Assembly (NCBI GenBank): GCA_964446585.1
Contig: CAYUPI010000006.1
Location: 127,482 to 191,481 of the forward strand
DNA length: 64,000 nucleotides
Source: CAYUPI01 sp964446585
GTDB lineage: Bacteria; Verrucomicrobiota; Verrucomicrobiia; Limisphaerales; UBA8199
Direction: 5' to 3'
This document shows, one piece after another, positions 27,798-35,862 of this stretch. Positions within the stretch are counted from its first letter, which is position 1, and every line of letters starts with the position of its first letter. A program made the translations under genes and the position numbers. The notes beneath the pieces are model-generated. The model was not told where the DNA came from and did not search any database. It saw nothing but the letters and a program-made list of their open reading frames with translations.

Positions 27798-29576
27798 TCA
27801 GTGCGGGTGCACTACGGAAACTTCGGTTGGATGATTTGCCGCCTCGGGCGCGGCAGGCTCCGCAGTGGCAGGCTCCCCTGGCGGCATTCCTTCGGCGGGC
27901 TGCAGAGGCTCTTTTTGGCCCTCTTCAGGCAGGGACGCAGGAGTCGGCGGGTCTGCCTGTGGCTCGGTTGGCAGGACCGACTCTACGCCGACGGAGTCGG
28001 CGGCAGGCCCGGACGCAGCCTCCGGTGCTGAACCAGTCTCCAGAGCCTCGACGGGCGGAACCTCTGACGCGGCTACGGTAGATTGCTCCGGCGCCTTCGG
28101 TTGGGGCTTAGGGGGTCTGGGGACAGGTTTCTTGGCTGTCTCAAGTGTTCCGTTGGCGAATTCGATGACGTGACCCTGGTGAACAAGCCAATGGAGGTCA
28201 GCAATGACCGCTGTCTGCTCGGCAGTCGGTTGGGGCGGTTCGGCTGCCTGTTCAGACTGGGCGGGCGGGGAAGTCGGAGGAGGGGCCAAGGTTTCGATGA
28301 GCTGCCGGCGGCTGCACTTCGAGTTCGCATTGATGTAATCGACAATGCACTTCACACCGTCGGAAACGGGCGTGGCTTCCGTATCCAGATAATGCGGACG
28401 TGCCACCGAAACGTGGGTAATGGTTTTGTTGACTTTGAAAAACTGGAGGCCGTGGGACGCGAACTGCTGGCTCAAGACCGTTGCGATCTGAAGTGGAAAC
28501 CGGCGCTGATCTTCCCAAACCTGACGAATCAAGCGCAGCAACTGCGGACTGCGCAGTGCGCGGGCGCCAGAGCCGCTCATGGTGTGTGTTTCGACCGGCT
28601 TGATGATGTTTTCCTTGTGGACCTCGCGAAAATGCTTCTCCACGGCTTCCATGCTGCTCAATCGGTGCGGCTCGGGCAGGTTCAGGCAAAGGTATTCGGT
28701 CGTGAAACTTTGTTCTTCGGTCCACTTCTTCACTACCTCCTCGTCGCGCACAATTCGAACGCGTGACTTGTACACCTCGAACGGCATTCGGGAAAAGCGC
28801 TCGGCGTGCAGTTTGCGCAGTTGGTTCTGGTAGTCGTGGTGGTTGGGCGGGCCGAGGATTTTTCCGCTCATACCGCACTGGGCGACGAAGGTGTATTTGC
28901 CTTTCGGCGGCTCGATGGCGGTGCGTTCGGCCTGGTAAAACGTGGTGAAGAATTTTTTCAGGACATGGGCGATCGCTTCGTCTTCGGAAAGCCAGAGTGA
29001 CTCGTCCAAGGCGCACACGAAGAGCGGCTGCACCAATTGACCCGCGGCGTTCTTTTCGACGCCGAACGTGACCGCATGCCGCTCCGGTTTCTGCAGAATC
29101 ATCTGCGCAATCCCGAAGAGCGGATAGGCCCGGCCGGTCATCTTGATCTGGCGCGCAAGCGATTCGACGCCCTTGTCGTCGGGTAGTAAAGAGACGTTGA
29201 TTTCCGGCAGCGGCGGAGGGGGTTCACGACGCTCGGGCCGTTCGGGTCGTCCGTGCCCCGGGCGCTGCTCACGGTCCTCGCGTGGCGCGCCACGCCCCGG
29301 TGTGCGCCGGTCACCAGTGGGCGCTCGTTCCTGGCTTCCCTCAACCCGCGGCCTGCGAGGTCGCTCGGTCCGCGGACCTGAGTCCTCCCGACGCCGTCCG
29401 CCGGCCGCGTCGCGAGGCGGTCGTGAACGGCCCGGCCGCCGCTCGTCGCGCCGCTCGCCGCGCTGCTCCTCCCGGCCGTCGTACTGGGCATATTGTTTGG
29501 CAGAAGAAGGTTGCTGTGCCCAGGCAGGCAGGAACAGCTTCTCAAGATCAAACTCGCTTTCAGGTGCGGCACTCAT
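27798..29576 (-). CDS. Conserved RNA-metabolism-associated protein with RGE-rich N-terminus
   Basis: A 592-residue protein. Residues 1-20 are followed by an Arg/Gly/Glu/Pro-rich disordered stretch to about 130. A globular core of about 300 residues follows (INVSLLPDDKGVESLARQIK, FVCALDESLWLSEDEAIAHV, CGMSGKILGPPNHHDYQ). A winged-helix-like segment (GVKCIVDYINANSKCSRRQL, later IADLHWLVHQGHVIEF) comes next, then an Ala/Pro/Glu-rich tail. No named family is recognised. The basic low-complexity start and the directly coupled DEAD-box gene suggest RNA binding. Predicted cytoplasmic. Confidence 0.7.
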   Translation of the reverse strand: MSAAPESEFDLEKLFLPAWAQQPSSAKQYAQYDGREEQRGERRDERRPGRSRPPRDAAGGRRREDSGPRTERPRRPRVEGSQERAPTGDRRTPGRGAPREDREQRPGHGRPERPERREPPPPLPEINVSLLPDDKGVESLARQIKMTGRAYPLFGIAQMILQKPERHAVTFGVEKNAAGQLVQPLFVCALDESLWLSEDEAIAHVLKKFFTTFYQAERTAIEPPKGKYTFVAQCGMSGKILGPPNHHDYQNQLRKLHAERFSRMPFEVYKSRVRIVRDEEVVKKWTEEQSFTTEYLCLNLPEPHRLSSMEAVEKHFREVHKENIIKPVETHTMSGSGARALRSPQLLRLIRQVWEDQRRFPLQIATVLSQQFASHGLQFFKVNKTITHVSVARPHYLDTEATPVSDGVKCIVDYINANSKCSRRQLIETLAPPPTSPPAQSEQAAEPPQPTAEQTAVIADLHWLVHQGHVIEFANGTLETAKKPVPRPPKPQPKAPEQSTVAASEVPPVEALETGSAPEAASGPAADSVGVESVLPTEPQADPPTPASLPEEGQKEPLQPAEGMPPGEPATAEPAAPEAANHPTEVSVVHPH

Positions 29577-29687
29577 TCTATCGTCCGCGGCGCAATACGT
29601 GTTACGCCGCGTCTAGACCGTTGCTGGGAGCATGGAACGGGTCAGGCAGGATTGCAAGCGCGGCGTGCGGCGAAGTGTAGCCCCTTC

Positions 29688-32405
29688 TCAGTCTCGATCG
29701 GGCGCTGCCTGGACGGCCCACACGGGGTATTCCGCCTTTGGTCCCTTCATCGCGTGCCACAAAATTTGGTTGAGCACATCCTCCGGACAGCGGTCCGCCG
29801 CCTGGAGCGGCAACCGGGCCGAGGCTCTCGCATTTTTTCGCAGCAACGAGTCGGAGATCTTTTTTGGCTCGGGATTCATCTCATCGAGAGGAACGTTGTT
29901 CGGGACTGCGGTGAATTGGGTGAGGTTTGGTTGTGTCGTGAAGCAATCGAACATAGGGGTGGCGGTGGCGTCGAAGATGTTCATCGGCGGCAAACCAAGG
30001 ATTAACTCGATAGTTCGGAGCAGGCTGGTGTGGTTGTATTGAGTGCTGACAACCGCGCCGCGCCGCGTGTAGGGACTCACGACGTACGCGGTCGTGCGAT
30101 AACCACTCACATGGTCCCAGCCCGCCTGGGGATCGTCCTCGATAACCAGGATGCACGTCTCTCGCCAGAACCGGCTGTGACTGACGGCTTCGACAATTTG
30201 GCCCAGCGCAAGATCATTGTCCGCCACCTGGGCCGCCGGTGTCGGCGAGTTCGCCTTCGTGCCGCTGGTGTGATCGTCGGGCAGGCACATGATTGCCAGA
30301 TTCGGAAAGTCGCCCGATTGCTCGAATGCCTTCAATTCTTTGATGAACTGCGCGGCGCGAAATTGATCGGGAATGTTCATTGCCCAACCAACGGTGTTCG
30401 TGGCGAGGTAAGGCCGGAGCGATTCGATCGCCGGCCGGCTGTGGATTTCCAGCTCGCCGGTTTGCCGCGTAAAATCATGGTAGAAGTCCAAAAACTTCGG
30501 TTCTCTGGTCCGCGAGCGATCCTTCCAATGCACCTCCGTAATAGCGAACTCGCCATAGTCCCGCAGCGATTTGCCATGGGCAATAGCGTTGTCCCAAATG
30601 AAGCCGGCCGGGGAATAGGCCAGCGCATCGACTTCGTTATCCCCCATGCCGTCGGGGTAGCTGCGCGGATAGCCGGCGAACGAGCGTTCCATGTAATCGG
30701 TTGTGAGGGCGCTGTCAGTCCATTGATGGCCGTCGGAACTTTGGATACCGGAGCAGTAAGTGTTGTCTAGCAGCACAAACTCGCGGCAGATTTTGTGCTG
30801 ATTGGGCGTGACCCGCTCGCCAAAGACACAAAGCGATGGGTCGCCGTTGCCCTCAGGCAGGTCGCCCAGCACCTGGTCGTAGGTGCGGTTCTCTTTGATG
30901 ATATAAAGGACATGTTTGAACACGCTCGGTTCGCCGACGCGCTCCGGCACCGGCTGCGGCGGCCGGCCGGGCCGGGGCGGCAGAGCCGCCTGTTGAAGCA
31001 ATGGATAACGAAGGTTGTCCAGCGCCACGTGAGTCATCGCCGCCAATTCCCTCGCGGAAGGAACTTTCATCAGGCTCAAAGAGCCGTGGTATTGATGCGA
31101 GTTGAATTCGGTTCGACCATCCGACGCGCGCGAACGGCCCGGGCTGAGTCCTTTGATGTTGGCCACGTAAAGGGCATCGCGCCTGGCGTCGTGGGCAATG
31201 GCGCCAGGAAACCAGCCAACCGGTATCAGGGCGAGTAGCTTGGATTTTCCCGGCTGAAAATCAAATACTGCCACGGCGTTTTGCGAAGCGTTGCAAACAA
31301 AGAGTCGCTTTCCGGCTCGATCGAAGGCCAGCGCATCGGGTTGGGCTCCGAACAAATCGGCCGGGTTTTGCCGGGCGCCGACTGTCTCGACGATACGGTC
31401 GTCGCGAGTATCCAAAATTGTCAGCGAGTCGCTGCCGGCGTTGGCGACAACCAGCCAGCGTCGGTTGGGTGACAGGGCCATCGCGGAAGCGTGAAGGCCC
31501 GTCACGAGTTCGGAGCGGGGAGTGCGGAGTGGGGAATCTTTTGGTTCCACGATGATGATCGACACAGAGCCTTCGCAGGCGATGTGGCGAATGGGGTCAA
31601 CACGAACGCGCGTGCCGCGACCGGCGGGTCCGGTCAGTGAGTCCGCGTCCGGCCTTCGCCCGCCCCAATTACTCACATAGGCCTTTGCTCCCGCCAGCAC
31701 GACATCGTAGGGCGCGAAGCCCACGTCCCAGAGCCGAAGCACTTGGCCCGTCGTTGCGTCCAACTCCGCCAGGCGGTTGGAGAGATTCAGAACGACGTAC
31801 AAGCGTTTGCCATCGGTCGACACGGCCAGGCCGGCCGGGATATCGGCCTTTCGGTCGCGCGTACCCGCCAGCGGCAGCGGCAGGCTGGACAAGGCGGTAG
31901 CCTTTCCGGAGTTCTCGACGCCAAAAACTTTGATATCGCCTTCGACATTGGCGAGATAGATGCGCGAGCCATCGGGAGAAAAAACCAGTCCGGTATAGCT
32001 TGGCTGCGCCTTCTCATCGAGTTTCAGAATCTGGTCCGAAACCGGCCCGGAGGATGATTCCTCTCTTCTGCTCGGCGGCAGCGGCACGCGTTGCCTGATG
32101 TCTCCCGAAACAGGACTCACGATGAACAACTCGTGCGTTTTGCCGGCGGTCGCCAGCAATGTGCCATCGGGGCTCAGCGCCAGTGCCTGTGGACGCAGTC
32201 CGGGCAACTCGACCAGTCGGCCAGCCGGCGTCAGGACTTGATTTACAGGTGTGTTGAAGCGGTTCTTGCCCGGGCGACCGACGGTTTCGATGGTAGAGAA
32301 AGCCGGCGTTCGGGCGGGCTGCGTGCGGCAACCTGCGCCGAAGACGGTAAGTAGAGCAATACTTGTCAAACTGGACTGCAGGAGCAGGTTGTTCTTCTGT
32401 TGCAC
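29688..32405 (-). CDS. YncE-like beta-propeller / phosphoesterase fusion lipoprotein
   Basis: GTG at 32405 gives a 905-residue protein with a lipoprotein-type start (QQKNNLLLQSSLTSIALLTV, lipobox FGAGC). A TTG at 32483 would put 26 polar residues before it. Residues about 60-450 form a beta-propeller with LALSPDGTLLATAGK-type repeats. From about 495 the alkaline-phosphatase-superfamily phosphoesterase domain begins (HVLYIIKENRTYDQVLGDL, LLDNTYCSGIQSSDGHQW) and ends with DDPQAGWDHVSGYRT. Such fusions are common in environmental bacteria; the substrate is unknown. Residues about 290-301 are repeat-derived. Confidence 0.85.
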   Translation of the reverse strand: MQQKNNLLLQSSLTSIALLTVFGAGCRTQPARTPAFSTIETVGRPGKNRFNTPVNQVLTPAGRLVELPGLRPQALALSPDGTLLATAGKTHELFIVSPVSGDIRQRVPLPPSRREESSSGPVSDQILKLDEKAQPSYTGLVFSPDGSRIYLANVEGDIKVFGVENSGKATALSSLPLPLAGTRDRKADIPAGLAVSTDGKRLYVVLNLSNRLAELDATTGQVLRLWDVGFAPYDVVLAGAKAYVSNWGGRRPDADSLTGPAGRGTRVRVDPIRHIACEGSVSIIIVEPKDSPLRTPRSELVTGLHASAMALSPNRRWLVVANAGSDSLTILDTRDDRIVETVGARQNPADLFGAQPDALAFDRAGKRLFVCNASQNAVAVFDFQPGKSKLLALIPVGWFPGAIAHDARRDALYVANIKGLSPGRSRASDGRTEFNSHQYHGSLSLMKVPSARELAAMTHVALDNLRYPLLQQAALPPRPGRPPQPVPERVGEPSVFKHVLYIIKENRTYDQVLGDLPEGNGDPSLCVFGERVTPNQHKICREFVLLDNTYCSGIQSSDGHQWTDSALTTDYMERSFAGYPRSYPDGMGDNEVDALAYSPAGFIWDNAIAHGKSLRDYGEFAITEVHWKDRSRTREPKFLDFYHDFTRQTGELEIHSRPAIESLRPYLATNTVGWAMNIPDQFRAAQFIKELKAFEQSGDFPNLAIMCLPDDHTSGTKANSPTPAAQVADNDLALGQIVEAVSHSRFWRETCILVIEDDPQAGWDHVSGYRTTAYVVSPYTRRGAVVSTQYNHTSLLRTIELILGLPPMNIFDATATPMFDCFTTQPNLTQFTAVPNNVPLDEMNPEPKKISDSLLRKNARASARLPLQAADRCPEDVLNQILWHAMKGPKAEYPVWAVQAAPDRD
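31506..31538. repeat. Short-period repeat inside the beta-propeller gene
   Basis: GGAGTGCGGAGTGGGGA-type units (7-bp period) sit in frame in the phosphoesterase fusion gene and encode DSPLRTPRSEL on the minus strand. The same unit recurs in the helicase insertion near 36.55 kb. It falls between two propeller strands (SIIIVEP and HASAMALSPN), where a loop is expected. Confidence 0.6.
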
Positions 32406-32527
32406 GAAATCAGTAAAACCATTCGTCGTCTCGAATGGAATATCTATCTCGACTCGAATATCCACTTCCCGAATCGAGTCCAACGGTGTAACCTAAGGCG
32501 TATCTGAGTAGCACGGCATTGGGCGCT

Positions 32528-33307
32528 ATGAACCTGAGGGTTTCATTCGGTCTGCTTTGTGGGCTGGCAGCAGTGGCGGCAACAACCGCCAGCCTCGCAG
32601 CACAGGAGGCAAGCAAGCCCTCGCCAGGTTTTCCGCCCGGAGAGCCAGTGGTCGAGAGCCACCAGGTGTCCTCAACCAACCTTTCGGCGCCGGCCAGCGC
32701 CGCTGTGAGTACACATCCATCCGGAGTTCCGCCGGAAGCCAATCAAAAGGTTGCTGCAGGACCGATGCCGCCCGGTGCTTACGTTTCACCCTGGCTAATC
32801 GATATCGTCAAACTGGTCCAGGCGGGGATCGACCAGGGAGTCATGCTAACCTTCATCGACTCAGCCGGCACCTTCAACCTGGACGCCGACCAAATCATTT
32901 ACCTGCGCGACTTGAAGGTTTCGGCAGATGTAATCACTGCCATGATGCAGCACGATTCCGAGATCGTCTCCGGCCTGCGGTCGTCAGGTGGAGCTATATC
33001 CGGTTCCCACCCCGGGCTCCACTTAACTTTTGTCCAGGGTGATTCTCCAGGTGCGGATGCCGCGACGCAGGCGCACAGTGCAGCTTTATCTGAATCCACC
33101 GCGACAACAGCAGAGGCAGAACCCGTACCCGGGCAACTCACGCCCCTGGTATGGCGCGAGCCGCCACAGCAATCCCAGGTGCTCCCGACGAGGGCGCTAG
33201 TCTCGCCAGTCCGGCTGCCCTATGCGGTGCCATTGACTGATCCTATTATCATGATCCAGGGCGAGGGCAGGAGCCCCAACCTGGTGGTAATCGAATTATT
33301 CCCTTAG
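32528..33307 (+). CDS. Secreted protein sharing a short helical domain with the protein at 61.8 kb
   Basis: A 259-residue protein from the ATG at 32528, with a signal peptide (NLRVSFGLLCGLAAVAATTASLAAQ). After a Pro/Ser-rich stretch, residues about 90-140 carry VQAGIDQGVMLTFID..AGTFNLDADQIIYLRD and VITAMMQHD. A near match occurs in the N-terminal region of the large lipoprotein at 61,791. The rest is low-complexity. The function is unknown; the shared segment looks like a small helical domain. Confidence 0.65.
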   Translation: MNLRVSFGLLCGLAAVAATTASLAAQEASKPSPGFPPGEPVVESHQVSSTNLSAPASAAVSTHPSGVPPEANQKVAAGPMPPGAYVSPWLIDIVKLVQAGIDQGVMLTFIDSAGTFNLDADQIIYLRDLKVSADVITAMMQHDSEIVSGLRSSGGAISGSHPGLHLTFVQGDSPGADAATQAHSAALSESTATTAEAEPVPGQLTPLVWREPPQQSQVLPTRALVSPVRLPYAVPLTDPIIMIQGEGRSPNLVVIELFP

Positions 33308-34453
33308 CTTAGCTTCGCTTTGTGCATTCACATGCACGATCTTCGCGGGCGGGAAACCATTGAACCACGTCGCAGAGGCGCTGCTGTAAGCCCCGATGTT
33401 TTGGGAATAGACCAGGTCTTCGATCTCCAGTTCCGGCAACTCTTCCGAAAGCGAAATTGTGTCGAGCGCATCGCAAGTCTGGCCGAACACGGCGCAAATT
33501 TCGGTTCTTCCTTTTCTGAAGGCCTTCAAGTGATATTGGCAGTGATCGAAAATGATCCCGCTGAACGTGTGATAAACGCTGTCGTCAATATAGTAACAGC
33601 GCTTCCCGTCGCGGATGGCCTTGCCGATGATGCGGGCCACGGCCGTTGCCGCAGTCGCGATGAGAAACCGCCCCGGCTCGGCCAGAATCTGGATTTCTTT
33701 GGGAAATAACCGCTCGATCTCGACATTGATCTTCCGGGCCAGGGCGCTGAACGGCTTGACGTGCTCGTTATACGGCGCGGGAAAGCCACCACCGATATCT
33801 AGGATCTTGATTTCATGACCGCGGGATTTGGCCTCGCGTAACACGGCCGCCGCCATCTCGAGCGCCTGGACGAAATTCTCGAAATTGGTGCACTGGCTGC
33901 CGACATGGAAGCTGATGCCCTCAACCACCAGTCCCATCTGGAACGCAGCGACTATGAGGTCAACCGCCTCGCCCGCATCACAGCCGAATTTTGAGGAGAG
34001 CTCGACCATCGAGCCGGTGTTGGGGACCCGCAGGCGCAACACCAGGCCGGCATGCGGCGCAAATTGTTTAATCTTCTGCAACTCGGCCACGTTGTCGTAA
34101 CTGACCAGGGGTTTATACCGATCCAACGCCTGGAGAGTTTCCTTTGGCTTGGTGGGGTTGGCGTAGATGATTTTGTCCCATATAAAATCCTGCTGTTCCT
34201 TCGGAGGCAGGTGTTTGATGTTTTCGTAAACCAGCATGAACTCCGGCAGTGATGCGACATCGAAACTCGCTCCAGCGCGGTAAAGAGTCCGCACGATGGC
34301 CGGCTCGGCGTTGGCTTTGACCGCGTAGTAAGCCTGCACTTTGGGCAGATGCCGCTGGAACGCCGCATAGTTTTGCCGGATGACATTGTGGTCGATCACG
34401 ACCACCGGTGTGCCGTGCCGGCGGGCAGTGCGTTCGAGTTGCTTGGCAGTCAT
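33296..34453 (-). CDS. Type III PLP-dependent decarboxylase (ornithine/lysine decarboxylase-like)
   Basis: A 385-residue protein from the ATG at 34453; the open frame upstream shows no family resemblance. The PLP lysine is Lys46 in AYYAVKANAE. Other alanine-racemase-fold signatures are ISFHVGSQC, LDIGGGFPAPY, EPGRFLI and, near the C-terminus, GQTCDALDT, whose Cys matches the active-site Cys of eukaryotic-type ornithine decarboxylases. It should make putrescine from ornithine or cadaverine from lysine. It lies 44 bp downstream of a deoxyhypusine-synthase-like gene in the same direction. Confidence 0.87.
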   Translation of the reverse strand: MTAKQLERTARRHGTPVVVIDHNVIRQNYAAFQRHLPKVQAYYAVKANAEPAIVRTLYRAGASFDVASLPEFMLVYENIKHLPPKEQQDFIWDKIIYANPTKPKETLQALDRYKPLVSYDNVAELQKIKQFAPHAGLVLRLRVPNTGSMVELSSKFGCDAGEAVDLIVAAFQMGLVVEGISFHVGSQCTNFENFVQALEMAAAVLREAKSRGHEIKILDIGGGFPAPYNEHVKPFSALARKINVEIERLFPKEIQILAEPGRFLIATAATAVARIIGKAIRDGKRCYYIDDSVYHTFSGIIFDHCQYHLKAFRKGRTEICAVFGQTCDALDTISLSEELPELEIEDLVYSQNIGAYSSASATWFNGFPPAKIVHVNAQSEAKLRE

Positions 34454-34497
34454 GCCGGAGCGTGCTTCCGGGCCTGGCGGGATGCGGCCGACCGGCG

Positions 34498-35709
34498 CTA
34501 GTCGAAAACGGGCTCTCGGCCGTCGATGAGCTTCACATTGTTGTGGGCGAAATATTCTTTCGTCAGCGCTTTCATCATCGCCTCGCGGTGATCGTAGAGG
34601 CGGCGGAGCTTGCGCGGCTTGTGCTTCGCCAGCGCGTAGTGGGTCAGGATCGGCATGGCAATCGTCGAGTCGGTGTAGCACACGATTGCGTCCGGGAGCT
34701 TCGTCGGGTCCACTTTGCCCCAGCTCACGGCTTCACTCGGCGTCGCCCCTGACAGCCCGCCGGTATCGGGCCGCGCGTCGGTGACCTGCAGGAAGAAATC
34801 CTGGCCGTATTCTTTGATCCGCAGGACTTCCTGGATTTGGGGCTCGGTCTGGAGCATGAAATTCTTTGGGCTGCCGCCACCCCAAAGCACGACCCCGCTG
34901 CGGCCGCCGCTCCGTTTCGCGGCGAGCACGTACGCGGTCGTCTCGTTCACATCGATGGCGGGATTCAAGCGCAGTTTGTTCCCGCGCAGCTCGACCCCCG
35001 CCACGTTCATGCCGATGGTCGAGTCGCCCGGCGACGACGTATAGCACGGCACGCCCGCGCGGTAAGCTGCCGCAAGTACTGAGACATCCCGTAGCTTGTT
35101 GTTCCGTTCCCATTCAGCGCTATACCGGCCCAGCAAATAGTGAAGTTCGCCTGTACCCATCTCTTTCTGGAATTCAGGACTCATGAGTATTTGCCGAAGC
35201 AGCTCATCGGTGGTCATGAGGCCGTCGCTGTAGGGAATCAGCACGTCGTAGATCCGCACCAGGTCATTGTCGCGCAAGTCGGTGTCATCGAACTTGAAGC
35301 TGCCGGCGTGCACCGGAAAATCGAGCGCGAAGTGCATGTCGTGGTACAGATTCGCGCCAGTAGAAACGATCCAATCAATGAAACCGGCCTTGATCAACGG
35401 AATGATGCACGAACAGCCCAGGCCCGCGGGCGTCAGCGCGCCGGAGATGCTCATGCCGATGGTCACGTCAGGGTCGAGCATTTTCTCGGCAAAAAGTTGG
35501 CAGCCTTCTTTTAGACGAGCGGAATTATAAGCGAGAAAAGTTTCATCCACGACCTCCGTCAGTTTTTCCCGCCCCGTCAGATTTTTGGGCATGATTCGTT
35601 TACCCGAAAGATATTGTTTCTTGTTTGGGCACCGTTTTTCCTTCAGCCAATCGGGCATGTCGGAGACGTCTTCGCGGGAGCGAACGCGCATTCTTTCGGT
35701 TCTAGCCAT
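34498..35709 (-). CDS. Deoxyhypusine synthase-like protein, probable homospermidine synthase
   Basis: A 403-residue protein from the ATG at 35709. DHS signatures are VVDETFLAYNSARL, STGANLYHDMHFAL, GDSTIGMN and GLSGATPSEAVSWGKVD. The last contains Lys332, equivalent to the lysine that forms the enzyme-imine intermediate. Bacteria lack eIF5A, the substrate of true DHS; known bacterial homologs act in polyamine metabolism, and several form homospermidine. Pairing with an ODC-like gene fits a route from ornithine to putrescine to homospermidine. Reaction specificity is inferred. Confidence 0.85.
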   Translation of the reverse strand: MARTERMRVRSREDVSDMPDWLKEKRCPNKKQYLSGKRIMPKNLTGREKLTEVVDETFLAYNSARLKEGCQLFAEKMLDPDVTIGMSISGALTPAGLGCSCIIPLIKAGFIDWIVSTGANLYHDMHFALDFPVHAGSFKFDDTDLRDNDLVRIYDVLIPYSDGLMTTDELLRQILMSPEFQKEMGTGELHYLLGRYSAEWERNNKLRDVSVLAAAYRAGVPCYTSSPGDSTIGMNVAGVELRGNKLRLNPAIDVNETTAYVLAAKRSGGRSGVVLWGGGSPKNFMLQTEPQIQEVLRIKEYGQDFFLQVTDARPDTGGLSGATPSEAVSWGKVDPTKLPDAIVCYTDSTIAMPILTHYALAKHKPRKLRRLYDHREAMMKALTKEYFAHNNVKLIDGREPVFD

Positions 35710-35862
35710 AAGTAGTGGTGTGGTGATTCTTATCGCGCGCTCACGATACGAATGTGTGAGAGGTTGCCAATCACTAAATTGCTTCCGTAGTGAAGCGCGG
35801 GGCGCTGGCGCGTTTCGCATTAAGCCGTCTGCGAAATAGAAATTGCGCAATCGATTTCCGAT

